This document shows, one piece after another, positions 1-11,102 of a stretch of DNA of 64,000 bases (positions are counted from its first letter, which is position 1; each line of letters starts with the position of its first letter). Position numbers and translations under genes: made by a program. A model generated the notes under the pieces. It made no database searches. It had not been told where the DNA came from and was given only the letters and a program-made list of their open reading frames with translations. The stretch comes from Pantoea stewartii subsp. stewartii (lineage in GTDB: Bacteria; Pseudomonadota; Gammaproteobacteria; Enterobacterales; Enterobacteriaceae), in assembly GCF_008801695.1 (NCBI RefSeq), contig NZ_VZPF01000018.1, forward strand, positions 1 to 64,000. Reading direction: 5' to 3'.

Positions 1-123
1 AGAGCATCCTGAAAAAAATTCTGACATACTTTACGGGCAGGCATAGCGGTGATCCCATTGAATTTGTGGAAGAATCAGTAGATCACATCTTGCTATGTCT
101 GTCTCATTTTTGTGGGGATTCGT

Positions 124-143
124 CAGGGCGAAAGCCCCTTTTT
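124..143 (+). terminator. Intrinsic terminator of a gene lying left of the window
   Basis: A GGGC/GCCC stem closed by a GAAA tetraloop is followed by CTTTTT on the plus strand. It ends almost exactly at the comM stop codon. No gene can be called in bases 1-123: the three plus frames carry only short open tails, one of them closing with TAG at 44-46, so the gene it serves lies mostly outside the window. Confidence 0.5.
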
Positions 144-1662
144 ACTGCAGGTTGTTATGAAGATAGGTCATGAGGCGGTCAATGCTTCGGTAACTGACGG
201 CTTCCTGCAAATGATAACGGCTGATCGTCTCTTCACCGGCCAAATCGGCCACCGTGCGCGCCACTTTCAGGATCCGCTGCCACGCTCGTACTGATAAGCC
301 CAACTGATTTAAAACAGACTCCAGCCACTTCGCATCCGCAGAACAAAGCGCACACCACCGTAATACCTCCGCATTAGCTAAATGAGCGTTGATTTTTCCT
401 GAACGCGCTATCTGTCTTTGCCGGGCAACAAGCACGCGCTCGCGTACCGCCACAGAACTTTCTCCCGTCTGCTGTTGCTGGCCTAACAGTCCCGGCGGTA
501 GCAATGGCACCTCCAGCGACAGATCAAAGCGATCAAGGAAGGGGCCGGAAAGTTTGCTGAGATAGCGTAAAATCTGCTGCGGCGAGGTGCGGTTATGCTG
601 TCCCTGATAGTGTCCTGTCGGACTGGGATTCATCGCAGCGACTAACTGAAAGCGTGCAGGGTAAACCACCTTAGCCCTGGCTCGCGAAATCGCGACTTCA
701 CCGGACTCAATGGGTTCGCGCAATGCATCCAGAACGCTGCGCTGGAATTCAGGCAATTCATCTAAAAAAAGCACTCCATTATGGGCCAGCGAGATCTCGC
801 CGGGACGGGGCAATGCGCCACCGCCAATGAGCGCATACAGTGAAGCACTATGATGAGGGGCCCTGAACGGCCTTTTACGCCATGAATGATGCACTGGGCC
901 CGCATTACTCAGGCTGGCTATCGCTGCGCATTCTAAGGCCTCCTGATCGCTTAATGGCGGCATGATGCCCGGTAAACGAGTGGCAAGCATGGTTTTGCCT
1001 GTGCCTGGCGGTCCGATCAGCATCAGGTTATGTCCACCGGCCGCCGTGATCTCCAGGGCACGGCGTCCTTGTTCCTGCCCGACAATATCGCGAAGATCGT
1101 CTGTGATTTCGTCGGTGTTATCGGCGTGGGCGGTGGCAATCGTGAGTTCACCCCTGTTGTGTAAGAAAGCACAAACGTCGATCAAATGGGCGGCTACCAG
1201 CGTTGAGCCTTTACGGATTAAACCCACATCAGTCTGGTTTTCTGCTGAGAGAATCAACTGCCTGCCAGCTTTAATCGCCGCAAGGGCAGCCGGAATGGCG
1301 GCCTGTACACCACACAGAGCGCCGTTTAGCGCCAGCTCGCCCAGAAACTCATATCCGCCCAGCTTCTCTGCAGGGAGCTGTTCAGACGCGACCAGAATGG
1401 CGACAGCCATGGGCAAATCGTAGCGCCCGCCTTCCTTAGGCAGATCGGCCGGGCCCAGATTGATGGTGATTCGCCGGGCAGGGAAGTCAAAGCCGCTGTT
1501 AATGATGGCGCTACGGACACGTTCGCGTGCCTCCTTGACGGTAGTTTCCGGTAAGCCCACCAATGTCAGGGCAGGCAATCCGTTGCTGATATGGACTTCA
1601 ATAGTCACCAGCGGCGCATCAACCCCGATGGCTGCACGTGTCAGAACTTTTGACAAAGACAT
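142..1662 (-). CDS. comM: YifB/ComM-family Mg-chelatase-like AAA+ ATPase
   Basis: 506 residues, the same length as E. coli YifB. In naturally competent bacteria ComM is a hexameric helicase that drives branch migration during uptake of transforming DNA; in enterobacteria its role is less clear. Visible parts are an N-terminal Lon-protease-like fold (about 1-170), a Walker A motif GPPGTGKT near residue 217, a Walker B stretch VLFLDELPEF near 297, and a C-terminal Mg-chelatase domain. I chose the ATG at 1662 because the protein then begins MSLSKV as in YifB; an in-frame ATG seven codons upstream is possible. It lies opposite and next to the ilv operon, as in E. coli. Confidence 0.93.
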   Translation of the reverse strand: MSLSKVLTRAAIGVDAPLVTIEVHISNGLPALTLVGLPETTVKEARERVRSAIINSGFDFPARRITINLGPADLPKEGGRYDLPMAVAILVASEQLPAEKLGGYEFLGELALNGALCGVQAAIPAALAAIKAGRQLILSAENQTDVGLIRKGSTLVAAHLIDVCAFLHNRGELTIATAHADNTDEITDDLRDIVGQEQGRRALEITAAGGHNLMLIGPPGTGKTMLATRLPGIMPPLSDQEALECAAIASLSNAGPVHHSWRKRPFRAPHHSASLYALIGGGALPRPGEISLAHNGVLFLDELPEFQRSVLDALREPIESGEVAISRARAKVVYPARFQLVAAMNPSPTGHYQGQHNRTSPQQILRYLSKLSGPFLDRFDLSLEVPLLPPGLLGQQQQTGESSVAVRERVLVARQRQIARSGKINAHLANAEVLRWCALCSADAKWLESVLNQLGLSVRAWQRILKVARTVADLAGEETISRYHLQEAVSYRSIDRLMTYLHNNLQ

Positions 1663-1992
1663 GGCCGCTCCCAAATGCGGCAAGTCTGCCCTGGCGCTTC
1701 AATGACGGCGAGGGCCAAAAGGACAAAATGTAAGCTGCGCCGTGATTTTTTTGCGCACTATACATCCGCACGCTTTTTTTGTGGAACCGGACTTTGAACG
1801 CGGTATAACCGCATCGGCATGGTTTTTTTGTCAAAGTCGGGGCTCAATAAAATAATCTTTTAATTACAAATTGATAACGAAAGAACGCAATGGGCCGCAA
1901 TAAAAAACCTGATAAAAAATATTGTAATTAGCCTACTAACTATGATAACTCTGTAGGCATTACTTCGAACGAGTTAAAGAATCGAATACGTT
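1663..1992. promoter_or_regulatory. comM/ilvL divergent intergenic region
   Basis: A 330-bp AT-rich gap between the comM start and the ilvL leader peptide. It must hold the ilvLGMEDA promoter (the run from about 1850 to 1950 is especially AT-rich) and the comM promoter. I could not fix either by a good -35/-10 pair and see no gene here. Confidence 0.5.
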
Positions 1993-2091
1993 ATGAAAGC
2001 CCTTCTACTAGTGATTAGCCTTGTCGTGATTAGCGTGGTGGTGATTATTAACCCACTGTGCGGGGCAACGCTTGGAGCAAGAAAGGCTTAA
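1993..2091 (+). CDS. ilvL: ilv operon leader peptide IlvL
   Basis: A 32-codon ORF that begins MKALLLVISLVV and ends GARKA. It closely resembles E. coli IlvL and is crowded with Leu, Val and Ile codons: 14 of residues 4-19 are one of these three. Ribosome stalling at these codons when charged Leu-, Val- or Ile-tRNA is scarce decides the fold of the downstream attenuator. It is followed 20 bp later by the terminator hairpin and then by ilvG. Confidence 0.93.
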   Translation: MKALLLVISLVVISVVVIINPLCGATLGARKA

Positions 2092-2110
2092 AAATCAAGC
2101 CAGAACTCTA

Positions 2111-2149
2111 AAAAACCCCCCGCACCGAAAGGTCCGGGGGGTTTTTTTT
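2111..2149 (+). terminator. ilvGMEDA transcription attenuator
   Basis: An A-run, CCCCCC, a short loop, GGGGGG and eight Ts form a classic attenuator terminator between ilvL and ilvG. It stops transcription when the leader peptide is translated freely and is disrupted when ribosomes stall on Leu/Val/Ile codons. The hairpin is seen directly; the mechanism is established for enterobacterial ilv operons. Confidence 0.92.
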
Positions 2150-2240
2150 GACCTGGCAAAATTCAGTAAATCTGCAAGGAACAAACAATGAACAGTAGCA
2201 TAAAATTCTGTTGTTCCCCTCAGGCGACAGGAGAATAACG

Positions 2241-3887
2241 ATGACAGGTGCACAATGGGTAGTTCAGGCTTTACGCGCACAAGGCGTTGATACCGTATTT
2301 GGTTACCCTGGCGGCGCCATCATGCCAGTGTACGATGCGCTATACGACGGCGGCGTCGAACACCTGTTGTGCCGTCACGAGCAGGGCGCGGTGATGGCCG
2401 CAATCGGCTATGCCCGTTCAACCGGTAAAACCGGTGTCTGCATTGCCACTTCGGGCCCCGGTGCAACAAATCTGATCACCGGCCTGGCTGATGCCATGAT
2501 GGACTCCGTGCCGGTTGTCGCGTTGACCGGTCAGGTCGCTTCTGCCTTCATCGGTACGGATGCCTTTCAGGAAATCGATGTTCTCGGTCTGTCGTTAGCC
2601 TGCACCAAACACAGCTTCATGGTTGAATCGCTGGATGATTTGCCTTCCGTGATGGCCGAGGCGTTCGCCATTGCGCAGTCGGGTCGCCCCGGGCCGGTAT
2701 TAGTCGATATCCCAAAGGATATTCAGCTGGCAAAAGGGGAACCTTCACCGCAGTTGATGCCGGTGGAAGAAGCGATGTCGATGCCGCATCAGGCAATTAT
2801 TGACGCGCGGGCAATGATGGCGCAGGCCAAAAAACCTATGCTGTATGTCGGCGGTGGCGTCGGCATGGCGCAAGCGGTGCCGGCACTGCGCGCGTTGATG
2901 CAGGAAACCGGCATTCCCGCTGTTGCCACGCTGAAGGGCCTGGGAAGTGTGGATGCCGACAGCGAATGTTATCTGGGCATGCTGGGCATGCACGGCACTA
3001 AGGCCGCTAATCTGGCCGTCCAGTCCTGCGACCTGTTAATCGCGGTGGGTGCCCGTTTTGACGACCGCGTCACCGGTAAACTGGACACCTTCGCCCCGCT
3101 GGCCAGCGTGATCCATCTGGATGTGGACCCTGCAGAACTGAATAAGCTGCGCCGTGCACATGTGTCGCTGCAAGGCGATCTCAACCATGTCCTGCCGGCC
3201 CTGAGCCAGCCTTTACAGATTCAGGCGTGGCGCGACGAAGTCATGGCGCTGAAAGCACAGCATGCGTGGCGCTACGATCATCCCGGTGAAGCCATCTATG
3301 CGCCGTTATTACTGAAACAATTGTCCGATCGCAAACCGGCAAACACTGTTGTTACCACCGACGTAGGTCAGCATCAGATGTGGGCGGCCCAGCATATAGC
3401 CTGTGACGCGCCTGAAGATTTTATCACCTCCAGTGGCTTAGGCACCATGGGCTTTGGCCTGCCTGCGGCAATCGGCGCACAGGTTGCGCGCCCTCACGAT
3501 ACCGTCATCTGTGTCTCGGGCGACGGCTCTATCATGATGAATATTCAGGAACTGGGCACCATTAAGCGTGGCAAATTGCCTGTGAAAATTCTGCTGCTGG
3601 ATAACCAGCGTCTGGGCATGGTTCGCCAGTGGCAGCAGCTGTTTTTTGACGGTCGCTACAGTGAAACCATCCTGACCGACAACCCCGACTTCCTCACGCT
3701 GGCCAGCGCATTTGATATCCCGGGCCAGCGAATCACCCGTAAAGATCAGGTCGACGCCGCAATCGATGCTCTGCTGAACAGTGAAGGTCCTTATTTCCTG
3801 CACGTGTCAATTGATGAGCATGAAAACGTCTGGCCATTGGTACCGCCCGGTGCCAGCAACGCCAACATGATGGAGAAAACCGTATGA
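2241..3887 (+). CDS. ilvG: Acetolactate synthase II, large catalytic subunit
   Basis: 548 residues, full length and uninterrupted, unlike the frameshifted ilvG of E. coli K-12. It condenses two pyruvates to acetolactate, or pyruvate with 2-oxobutanoate to acetohydroxybutyrate, using TPP, Mg2+ and FAD. The catalytic glutamate lies in CRHEQGA (Glu47) and the TPP motif in SGDGSIMMN near residue 430. The start at 2241 follows a CAGGAG ribosome site and gives MTGAQWVV, matching E. coli; a longer in-frame start at 2211 is rejected. Its stop overlaps ilvM by 4 bp (ATGA), which implies translational coupling. Confidence 0.96.
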   Translation: MTGAQWVVQALRAQGVDTVFGYPGGAIMPVYDALYDGGVEHLLCRHEQGAVMAAIGYARSTGKTGVCIATSGPGATNLITGLADAMMDSVPVVALTGQVASAFIGTDAFQEIDVLGLSLACTKHSFMVESLDDLPSVMAEAFAIAQSGRPGPVLVDIPKDIQLAKGEPSPQLMPVEEAMSMPHQAIIDARAMMAQAKKPMLYVGGGVGMAQAVPALRALMQETGIPAVATLKGLGSVDADSECYLGMLGMHGTKAANLAVQSCDLLIAVGARFDDRVTGKLDTFAPLASVIHLDVDPAELNKLRRAHVSLQGDLNHVLPALSQPLQIQAWRDEVMALKAQHAWRYDHPGEAIYAPLLLKQLSDRKPANTVVTTDVGQHQMWAAQHIACDAPEDFITSSGLGTMGFGLPAAIGAQVARPHDTVICVSGDGSIMMNIQELGTIKRGKLPVKILLLDNQRLGMVRQWQQLFFDGRYSETILTDNPDFLTLASAFDIPGQRITRKDQVDAAIDALLNSEGPYFLHVSIDEHENVWPLVPPGASNANMMEKTV

Positions 3888-4141
3888 ACCAGCATCAATT
3901 GTCTATCGAAGCGCGCTTTCGACCTGAAATATTGGAACGCATTTTACGTGTAGTACGCCATCGTGGCTTTCAGGTGTGTTCAATGAACATGGCGACTGTG
4001 GCTAACGCCGAAAACATTAATATCGAAATGACCGTTGCCAGCCAGCGCTCTGTCGATTTACTGTCTTCCCAGTTAAGCAAACTGATGGATGTCGCCTGCG
4101 TCCAGATTCAACAACAGACATCACAACAAATCCGCGCGTAG
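3884..4141 (+). CDS. ilvM: Acetolactate synthase II, small regulatory subunit
   Basis: 85 residues holding a single ACT-like fold, the usual size for IlvM. It is the partner of IlvG and is needed for activity of isozyme II, which is known for weak sensitivity to valine. The start codon overlaps the ilvG stop, so the two subunits are made in step. The next gene, ilvE, starts 18 bp downstream. Confidence 0.95.
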   Translation: MNQHQLSIEARFRPEILERILRVVRHRGFQVCSMNMATVANAENINIEMTVASQRSVDLLSSQLSKLMDVACVQIQQQTSQQIRA

Positions 4142-4159
4142 TCGCGAAAGGAAATAATA

Positions 4160-5089
4160 ATGAGCACCAAGAAAGCAGATTTCATTTGGTTCAACGGCGA
4201 AATGGTTAAGTGGGAAGAGGCGAAAGTCAGCGTGATGTCTCACGCTCTGCATTACGGCACCTCGGTATTTGAAGGCGTGCGCTGCTACGACTCACACAAA
4301 GGCCCGGTCGTCTTCCGTCACCGCGAGCACATGCAGCGTCTGCACGATTCCGCCAAAATTTACCGTTTCCCGATCAGGCACAGCGTTGATGAACTGATGG
4401 AAGCCTGCCGTGAAGTGATTCGCGTGAACAACCTGAAAAGCGCCTACATCCGTCCGCTGGCTTTCGTGGGCGATGTCGGTCTGGGCGTGAACCCGCCGGA
4501 TGGCTTCACCACGGATGTGATTGTTGCAGCGTTCCCGTGGGGCGCTTACCTGGGCGCTGAAGCGCTGGAAAACGGCATTGATGCCATGGTGTCTTCATGG
4601 AACCGCGTTGCGCCAAACACATTGCCAACTGCAGCAAAAGCGGGCGGCAACTATCTGTCTTCCCTGCTGGTGGGCAGTGAGGCGCGCCGCCATGGCTATC
4701 AGGAAGGCATTGCGCTGGATACCAATGGCCTGATTTCAGAAGGCGCAGGCGAAAATCTGTTTGAAGTGAAAGATGGCGTGCTGTTTACCCCGCCGTTTAC
4801 CTCCTCTGCACTGCCGGGCATCACCCGCGATGCCATCATCACGCTGGCGCGTAATATGGGCATCGAAGTGCGTGAACAGGCACTGTCTCGTGAATCTCTG
4901 TACCTGGCTGACGAAGTCTTTATGTCCGGCACGGCGGCAGAAATCACCCCGGTACGCAGCGTGGATCGCATTCAGGTTGGCGAAGGCAAATGTGGGCCCG
5001 TCACCAAACGCATTCAGCAGGCATTCTTTGGCCTGTTTACCGGCGAGACCGAAGACAAATGGGGCTGGCTGGACCCGGTTAACGCATAA
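4160..5089 (+). CDS. ilvE: Branched-chain amino acid aminotransferase
   Basis: 309 residues, class IV PLP aminotransferase. It moves the amino group between glutamate and the 2-oxo acids of leucine, isoleucine and valine. The PLP lysine is Lys160 in PTAAKAGGNY. A clear ribosome site (GAAAGGAAATAA) precedes the ATG. It is the third enzyme gene of the ilvGMEDA operon, with 60 bp to ilvD. Confidence 0.96.
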   Translation: MSTKKADFIWFNGEMVKWEEAKVSVMSHALHYGTSVFEGVRCYDSHKGPVVFRHREHMQRLHDSAKIYRFPIRHSVDELMEACREVIRVNNLKSAYIRPLAFVGDVGLGVNPPDGFTTDVIVAAFPWGAYLGAEALENGIDAMVSSWNRVAPNTLPTAAKAGGNYLSSLLVGSEARRHGYQEGIALDTNGLISEGAGENLFEVKDGVLFTPPFTSSALPGITRDAIITLARNMGIEVREQALSRESLYLADEVFMSGTAAEITPVRSVDRIQVGEGKCGPVTKRIQQAFFGLFTGETEDKWGWLDPVNA

Positions 5090-5149
5090 CCAGACCTTGC
5101 GCGGATGTCGCTGGATGTCCGCGATCTTATTTTGACTGGAGTAAAGAGC

Positions 5150-7000
5150 ATGCCTAAGTACCGTTCCGCTACCACCACCCACGGCCGCAACATGGCTGGT
5201 GCCCGTGCCCTCTGGCGCGCAACAGGAATGACCGACGATGATTTCGGCAAACCGATTATCGCCGTCGTTAACTCATTCACCCAGTTTGTGCCGGGCCACG
5301 TACACCTGCGTGACCTGGGTAAGCTGGTTGCCGAGCAAATCGAAGCGGCAGGTGGCGTGGCCAAAGAGTTCAACACGATCGCGGTGGACGACGGTATTGC
5401 CATGGGCCATGGCGGCATGCTGTATTCTCTGCCTTCACGTGAGCTGATTGCCGACTCTGTCGAGTACATGGTGAACGCGCACTGTGCTGATGCCATGGTC
5501 TGCATTTCAAACTGCGACAAAATCACCCCCGGCATGTTGATGGCCGCGCTGCGCCTGAATATTCCGGTGATCTTTGTTTCCGGCGGCCCAATGGAAGCCG
5601 GTAAAACCAAACTGTCCGATCAGATCATCAAGCTGGATCTGGTGGATGCCATGATCCAGGGGGCTAACCCGAACGTCAGCGATGCTGACAGCGAGCAGAT
5701 TGAACGCTCCGCCTGTCCAACCTGCGGCTCCTGCTCGGGCATGTTCACCGCAAACTCAATGAATTGCCTGACCGAAGCCCTCGGCCTGTCACAACCGGGT
5801 AACGGTTCACTGTTGGCCACCCATGCCGACCGTAAAGCGCTGTTCATTAACGCCGGTAAGCGCATCGTCAGCCTGACCAAACGCTATTACGAGCAGGATG
5901 ATGTGAATATGCTGCCGCGCAACATCGCCACCAAAGCCGCGTTTGAAAATGCCATGACGCTGGATATCGCCATGGGCGGCTCTACAAATACCGTTCTGCA
6001 CCTGCTGGCCGCCGCGCAGGAAGGTGAGGTGGACTTTAACATCTCTGATATCGATCGCCTGTCACGCAAAGTTCCCCAGTTGTGCAAAGTGGCACCGAGC
6101 ACGCCGAAATATCACATGGAAGATGTGCACCGTGCGGGTGGCGTCATCGGTATTCTCGGCGAGCTGGATCGTGCCGGGCTGATTGACACCAGCGCTCGTA
6201 ACATTCTGCAGCAGAGCCTGCGTGAAACGCTCGATCAGTACGACATCATGCTGACTCAGGATCAGGCGGTGAAGGACATGTTCCGTGCGGGTCCAGCCGG
6301 TATTCGAACGACTCAGGCGTTTTCGCAAAGTTGCCGTTGGGACACGCTGGATGATGACCGCGCTGAAGGCTGTATCCGTACGCGCGAACATGCCTATTCC
6401 CAGGATGGTGGTCTGGCCGTGCTCTACGGCAACATTGCCGAAGATGGCTGTATCGTAAAAACCGCGGGCGTCGATAAAGAGATTCTGACGTTCAGCGGCC
6501 CGGCCAAAGTTTATGAAAGCCAGGATGACGCTGTGGAAGCTATCCTCGGTGGCAAAGTGGTAGCGGGTGACGTGGTTGTGATCCGTTACGAAGGGCCAAA
6601 AGGTGGGCCGGGCATGCAGGAAATGCTGTATCCCACCACTTACTTGAAGTCGATGGGGCTGGGTAAAAGTTGTGCCCTGATCACCGACGGTCGCTTCTCT
6701 GGCGGCACCTCTGGCCTGTCAATTGGTCACGCCTCACCTGAAGCCGCTAACGGCGGCACCATCGCGCTGGTGAAAGATGGCGATATCATCGATATCGATA
6801 TCCCAAACCGCGGTATCAGACTGGCCGTACCGGATAATGAACTGCATGCCCGCCGTGAAGAGCAGGAAGCCCGTGGCGACGCAGCTTACACGCCGATGAA
6901 CCGTCAGCGCGACGTGTCGTTTGCCCTGCGCGCCTATGCATCGCTTGCGACCAGCGCCGATAAAGGTGCTGTGCGCGATAAGAGTAAGCTGGGAGGCTAA
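5150..7000 (+). CDS. ilvD: Dihydroxy-acid dehydratase
   Basis: 616 residues, identical in length to E. coli IlvD. It dehydrates 2,3-dihydroxy-isovalerate and 2,3-dihydroxy-3-methylvalerate to the 2-oxo acids that IlvE aminates. Cysteines expected to bind the Fe-S cluster are visible in SNCDKITPG and [10 protein letters not shown]. The start at 5150 ([12 protein letters not shown]) is preferred over an upstream in-frame ATG at 5105. The stop is one base from the ilvA start. Confidence 0.96.
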   Translation: MPKYRSATTTHGRNMAGARALWRATGMTDDDFGKPIIAVVNSFTQFVPGHVHLRDLGKLVAEQIEAAGGVAKEFNTIAVDDGIAMGHGGMLYSLPSRELIADSVEYMVNAHCADAMVCISNCDKITPGMLMAALRLNIPVIFVSGGPMEAGKTKLSDQIIKLDLVDAMIQGANPNVSDADSEQIERSACPTCGSCSGMFTANSMNCLTEALGLSQPGNGSLLATHADRKALFINAGKRIVSLTKRYYEQDDVNMLPRNIATKAAFENAMTLDIAMGGSTNTVLHLLAAAQEGEVDFNISDIDRLSRKVPQLCKVAPSTPKYHMEDVHRAGGVIGILGELDRAGLIDTSARNILQQSLRETLDQYDIMLTQDQAVKDMFRAGPAGIRTTQAFSQSCRWDTLDDDRAEGCIRTREHAYSQDGGLAVLYGNIAEDGCIVKTAGVDKEILTFSGPAKVYESQDDAVEAILGGKVVAGDVVVIRYEGPKGGPGMQEMLYPTTYLKSMGLGKSCALITDGRFSGGTSGLSIGHASPEAANGGTIALVKDGDIIDIDIPNRGIRLAVPDNELHARREEQEARGDAAYTPMNRQRDVSFALRAYASLATSADKGAVRDKSKLGG

Positions 7001-7001
7001 G

Positions 7002-8549
7002 ATGGCTGAGGCTCAACCGCTACCCGAGGCGCCCTGCGGTGCCGAGTATCTGCGTGCGGTGTTACGTTCACCGGTATACGAAGTGGCACAGGTTACCCCA
7101 CTGCAGAAGATGGAAAAAATCTCTGCACGTCTGGGCAATACCATTCTGGTGAAGCGAGAAGATCGCCAGCCGGTGCACAGTTTTAAACTGCGCGGTGCCT
7201 ACGCGATGATTGCCGGCCTTGATGAAGAGCAGAAAGCACGCGGTGTTGTCACCGCGTCGGCCGGTAACCACGCCCAGGGCGTTGCGTTATCGGCGACGAA
7301 GCTGGGCATCAAGTCGCTGATCGTCATGCCGCTGGCGACAGCGGACATCAAGGTGGATGCGGTGCGTGCATTTGGCGGTGAAGCCTTCCTGTATGGTGCC
7401 AACTTTGACGAGGCGAAAGCCAAAGCCATTGAACTGGCGACGCAGCAGGGTTACACCTTTGTGCCACCGTTTGACCATCCGGCGGTCATCGCCGGACAAG
7501 GCACGCTGGCGATGGAACTGCTGCAGCAGGACGCACATCTCGATCGGGTTTTTGTTCCGGTGGGCGGCGGCGGTCTGGCCGCGGGCGTGGCGGTGCTCAT
7601 CAAGCAGCTGATGCCGCAAATCAAAGTGATCGCTGTCGAGTCAGAAGACTCGGCCTGCCTGAAAGCGGCGCTGGAGGCTGGTGAGCCGGTGGATTTACCG
7701 CGCGTGGGCTTGTTCGCCGAAGGTGTGGCCGTGAAGCGCATCGGTAACGAAACTTTCCGCCTGTGTCAGGAATATCTCGACGACATCGTCACCGTGGACA
7801 GCGATGCGATCTGCGCGGCAATGAAAGATCTGTTTGAAGATGTGCGCGCCGTGGCAGAACCTTCAGGCGCGCTGGCGCTGGCGGGCATGAAGAAATACGT
7901 CCAGCAGCACGATATTCAGGGCGAACGCCTGGCGCACGTGTTGTCGGGGGCTAACGTTAACTTCCATGGTTTGCGCTACGTTTCTGAACGTTGTGAGCTG
8001 GGTGAACAACGCGAAGCTCTGCTCGCGGTCACGATCCCGGAACAGCAGGGCAGCTTCCTGAAGTTTTGTCAGACGTTGGGTGGTCGCTCGATTACCGAGT
8101 TTAACTATCGCTATGCCGACACCGACAAAGCCTGCATTTTTGTGGGCGTGCGGCTGACGCGCGGGATGGATGAGCGCGCAGAGATCATCAGCCAGTTAAC
8201 GGAAAACGGCTATCAGGTGGTGGATCTGTCTGACGATGAGATGGCGAAGCTGCACGTGCGTTACATGGTGGGCGGACGGCCTTCCAAGCCGCTGCGTGAG
8301 CGCCTGTTCAGCTTTGAGTTTCCGGAAGCGCCCGGCGCATTGCTTAAGTTTCTGCAAACGCTGGGCACGCACTGGAATATCTCACTGTTCCATTACCGTA
8401 GCCACGGCACGGATTACGGCCGGGTCCTCACGGCCTTCGAGCTTGGCAACGACGAACCGCGTTTTGAAGAGCACCTTGCCGACCTGGGTTACGATTTCCA
8501 CGACGAAACGCATAACCCGGCATTCCGCTTCTTCCTGGCAGGCCAGTAA
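7002..8549 (+). CDS. ilvA: Threonine deaminase (biosynthetic)
   Basis: 515 residues. It deaminates threonine to 2-oxobutanoate, the committed step to isoleucine, and in the family is inhibited by isoleucine through C-terminal ACT-like domains (here about residues 340-515). The PLP lysine is Lys62 in HSFKLRGAY; the phosphate-binding loop is VGGGGLAAG. The start at 7002 follows GGGAGG and gives MAEAQPL as in E. coli. It is the last gene of the operon and abuts ilvY, which runs the other way, with no spacer. Confidence 0.96.
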   Translation: MAEAQPLPEAPCGAEYLRAVLRSPVYEVAQVTPLQKMEKISARLGNTILVKREDRQPVHSFKLRGAYAMIAGLDEEQKARGVVTASAGNHAQGVALSATKLGIKSLIVMPLATADIKVDAVRAFGGEAFLYGANFDEAKAKAIELATQQGYTFVPPFDHPAVIAGQGTLAMELLQQDAHLDRVFVPVGGGGLAAGVAVLIKQLMPQIKVIAVESEDSACLKAALEAGEPVDLPRVGLFAEGVAVKRIGNETFRLCQEYLDDIVTVDSDAICAAMKDLFEDVRAVAEPSGALALAGMKKYVQQHDIQGERLAHVLSGANVNFHGLRYVSERCELGEQREALLAVTIPEQQGSFLKFCQTLGGRSITEFNYRYADTDKACIFVGVRLTRGMDERAEIISQLTENGYQVVDLSDDEMAKLHVRYMVGGRPSKPLRERLFSFEFPEAPGALLKFLQTLGTHWNISLFHYRSHGTDYGRVLTAFELGNDEPRFEEHLADLGYDFHDETHNPAFRFFLAGQ

Positions 8550-9431
8550 CTATAGCTGGTGCCAGAATGCACTGATAAGCGGCTCTCCGAGCAGCTTTTT
8601 TTGTACACAAACACCCAGCTCCAGCGGTGCGACGGACGCCACGCTTTCCAGCGGCAGCACACGGTTTCGTACCGGCTCAGGGCTGTTCTCCAGCACCACA
8701 TCCGGCAGCAGCGCAATCCCACAGCCCAGCGCTACCATCGACACGATTGCTTCATGACCGGCAACGGTCGCATAAATCAATGGGTTAACGATGCGATGAC
8801 GGCGGAACCATAGCTCGATCGCCCGCCGGACCGGTCCCTGCTCGGGCAGGATAAACGGAATCTGTGACCAGTCCGGTGCCTCTTCTGTCGCCTGACTGCG
8901 CACCGGACAGGGCAGTGCAGGTGCAATCAGCCCCAGCGGCAACAGCCCCAGCGTGGTGAAATCAATGCTGGCAGGCAGCGATTCAGGTCGACCGGCAATC
9001 GCCAGATCGGCATTACCCGACTGGACCATTTCAATCGCATCGGCCGCATCGCCGGTAGTCAGTTTGATTTCCACCTGAGGATGCTCGGCGCGGAAACGAT
9101 CCAGAATGGGCGGCAGATGGCTGTACGCGGCGGTCACCGAGCAAAACAGGCGCAGTTCACCACTGAGTGACGGACCGTTGAGATCCATGGCATGGCGCAA
9201 TTGCTGATACTGCAGTAAGGTTTGTTGTGCAAATAACTTCAGTCTTTCGCCCGCTTCGGTGAGCGTGACGGTGCGGTTATCACGCAGAAACAACGCGTGG
9301 CCGACATCCTCTTCCAGCCGCTGAATCTGGCGTGACAGCGTGGACGGACTGACGTGCATGGCCCGTGCGGTGCGGCCAAAATGGCAACTTTCTGCCAGAT
9401 GTAAAAACAATTTGAGATCGCGTAAATCCAT
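8550..9431 (-). CDS. ilvY: LysR-family activator of ilvC
   Basis: 293 residues, with an N-terminal winged helix-turn-helix (about 3-60: DLKLFLHLAESCHFGRTA, then HVSPSTLSRQIQRLEE) and a C-terminal substrate-binding-like effector domain. IlvY binds between ilvY and ilvC and activates ilvC when acetolactate or acetohydroxybutyrate accumulates. It is divergent from ilvC, and its stop codon directly abuts that of ilvA. Confidence 0.95.
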   Translation of the reverse strand: MDLRDLKLFLHLAESCHFGRTARAMHVSPSTLSRQIQRLEEDVGHALFLRDNRTVTLTEAGERLKLFAQQTLLQYQQLRHAMDLNGPSLSGELRLFCSVTAAYSHLPPILDRFRAEHPQVEIKLTTGDAADAIEMVQSGNADLAIAGRPESLPASIDFTTLGLLPLGLIAPALPCPVRSQATEEAPDWSQIPFILPEQGPVRRAIELWFRRHRIVNPLIYATVAGHEAIVSMVALGCGIALLPDVVLENSPEPVRNRVLPLESVASVAPLELGVCVQKKLLGEPLISAFWHQL

Positions 9432-9454
9432 ACAGGTTCCACCTCAGGAATGCA

Positions 9455-9469
9455 TTGCGATTATTGCAA
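9455..9469. promoter_or_regulatory. Candidate IlvY operator in the ilvY-ilvC gap
   Basis: The inverted repeat TTGC-N7-GCAA lies 24 bp from the ilvY start in the 161-bp divergent region and is followed by an AT-rich stretch. The position and the T-N11-A form suit a LysR-family operator. No binding evidence can be read from sequence alone. Confidence 0.4.
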
Positions 9470-9592
9470 TATAATGTTGTTAATATATCAATTTAAGCAA
9501 CAGAAATCCTGTCATATGATGGGGTCATTCGCGGCGCTGAATCTCACGCCGTCAACAGACAAAAGCAAACACAACATTTAACCGGAGTACCC

Positions 9593-11068
9593 ATGGCTAA
9601 TTACTTCAACACACTGAATCTGCGCAACCAGTTAGCGCAACTGGGCAAATGTCGTTTTATGGGGCGTGACGAGTTCGCGGATGGCGCCAGCTTCTTGAAA
9701 GGCAAAAAGATTGTGATTGTGGGCTGTGGTGCGCAGGGCCTGAACCAGGGCCTGAACATGCGCGATTCCGGTCTGGATGTTTCTTATGCCCTGCGTGCAG
9801 AAGCCATCGCCGAAAAACGTGCCTCGTATCGCAAAGCCACCGACAACGGTTTCAAAGTGGGCACTTACGAAGAACTGATTCCTCAGGCGGACCTGGTGGT
9901 TAACCTGACGCCAGACAAACAGCACTCCGCCGTGGTTCAGGCTGTACAGCCACTGATGAAAGACGGTGCCGCGCTGGGCTATTCACACGGCTTCAACATT
10001 GTCGAAGTGGGCGAAACCATCCGTAAAGATATCACCGTCGTTATGGTGGCGCCGAAGTGTCCGGGCACCGAAGTCCGTGAAGAATACAAGCGTGGCTTCG
10101 GGGTACCGACGCTGATCGCGGTTCACCCGGAAAACGATCCGAAAGGTGAAGGTATGGCTATCGCTAAAGCCTGGGCTTCTGCCACCGGTGGCGACCGCGC
10201 TGGCGTGCTGGAATCCTCTTTCGTTGCGGAAGTGAAATCTGACCTGATGGGTGAGCAGACCATTCTGTGCGGCATGCTGCAGGCCGGTTCTCTGCTGTGC
10301 TTCGATAAGCTGGTGGCTGAAGGTCACGATGCGGCGTATACCGAGAAACTGATTCAGTTTGGCTGGGAAACCATCACCGAATCCCTGAAATTTGGCGGCA
10401 TTACGCTGATGATGGATCGCCTGTCTAATCCGGCGAAACTGCGTGCTTACGCACTGTCTGAGCAGCTGAAAACCATCATGGCTCCTCTGTTCCAGAAGCA
10501 CATGGATGACATCATCTCAGGCGATTTCTCTGCTGGCATGATGGCGGACTGGGCGAATGACGATAAGAAGCTGCTGACCTGGCGCGAAGAGACCGGTAAA
10601 ACCGCGTTCGAAACCGCCCCTCAGTTCGACGGCAAAATCGAAGAGCAAGAATACTACGACAAAGGCGTTGTCATGGTTGCCATGGTCAAAGCGGGCGTTG
10701 AGCTGGCATTTGAAACCATGGTAGATGCTGGCATCATCGAAGAGTCGGCTTACTACGAGTCACTGCACGAGCTGCCGCTGATCGCGAACACCATTGCCCG
10801 TAAACGCCTGTATGAAATGAACGTGGTTATTTCTGATACCGCTGAGTACGGTAACTACCTGTTCTCTTTTGCGGCGGTGCCGCTGCTGAAAGAGTTTATG
10901 GACTCACTGCAGCCGGGCGATCTGGGTAAAGCTATTGACGGCACGCAGGTGGATAACGCCCAACTGCGCGACGTTAATGAAGCCATTCGTCAGCATCCTA
11001 TCGAGCAGGTTGGCCGCAAACTGCGTGGTTACATGACCGATATGAAACGCATCGCGGTTGCAGGCTAA
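9593..11068 (+). CDS. ilvC: Ketol-acid reductoisomerase (class II)
   Basis: 491 residues, the long class II form typical of enterobacteria. It isomerises and reduces acetolactate or acetohydroxybutyrate with NADPH and Mg2+, linking IlvGM to IlvD. The Rossmann motif is [12 protein letters not shown] near residue 40. GGAG precedes the ATG by eight bases. It is transcribed alone, divergently from ilvY, and ends in a strong terminator. Confidence 0.97.
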   Translation: MANYFNTLNLRNQLAQLGKCRFMGRDEFADGASFLKGKKIVIVGCGAQGLNQGLNMRDSGLDVSYALRAEAIAEKRASYRKATDNGFKVGTYEELIPQADLVVNLTPDKQHSAVVQAVQPLMKDGAALGYSHGFNIVEVGETIRKDITVVMVAPKCPGTEVREEYKRGFGVPTLIAVHPENDPKGEGMAIAKAWASATGGDRAGVLESSFVAEVKSDLMGEQTILCGMLQAGSLLCFDKLVAEGHDAAYTEKLIQFGWETITESLKFGGITLMMDRLSNPAKLRAYALSEQLKTIMAPLFQKHMDDIISGDFSAGMMADWANDDKKLLTWREETGKTAFETAPQFDGKIEEQEYYDKGVVMVAMVKAGVELAFETMVDAGIIEESAYYESLHELPLIANTIARKRLYEMNVVISDTAEYGNYLFSFAAVPLLKEFMDSLQPGDLGKAIDGTQVDNAQLRDVNEAIRQHPIEQVGRKLRGYMTDMKRIAVAG

Positions 11069-11102
11069 GTCGCACCGCCACCGTTTTCAGCAAATGTAAG
11101 AC

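Noticed and set aside
1-123. Partial coding sequence at the left edge
   Set aside because: The short open tails give no recognisable protein end; the downstream terminator shows that a transcript arrives, but not which gene it carries.
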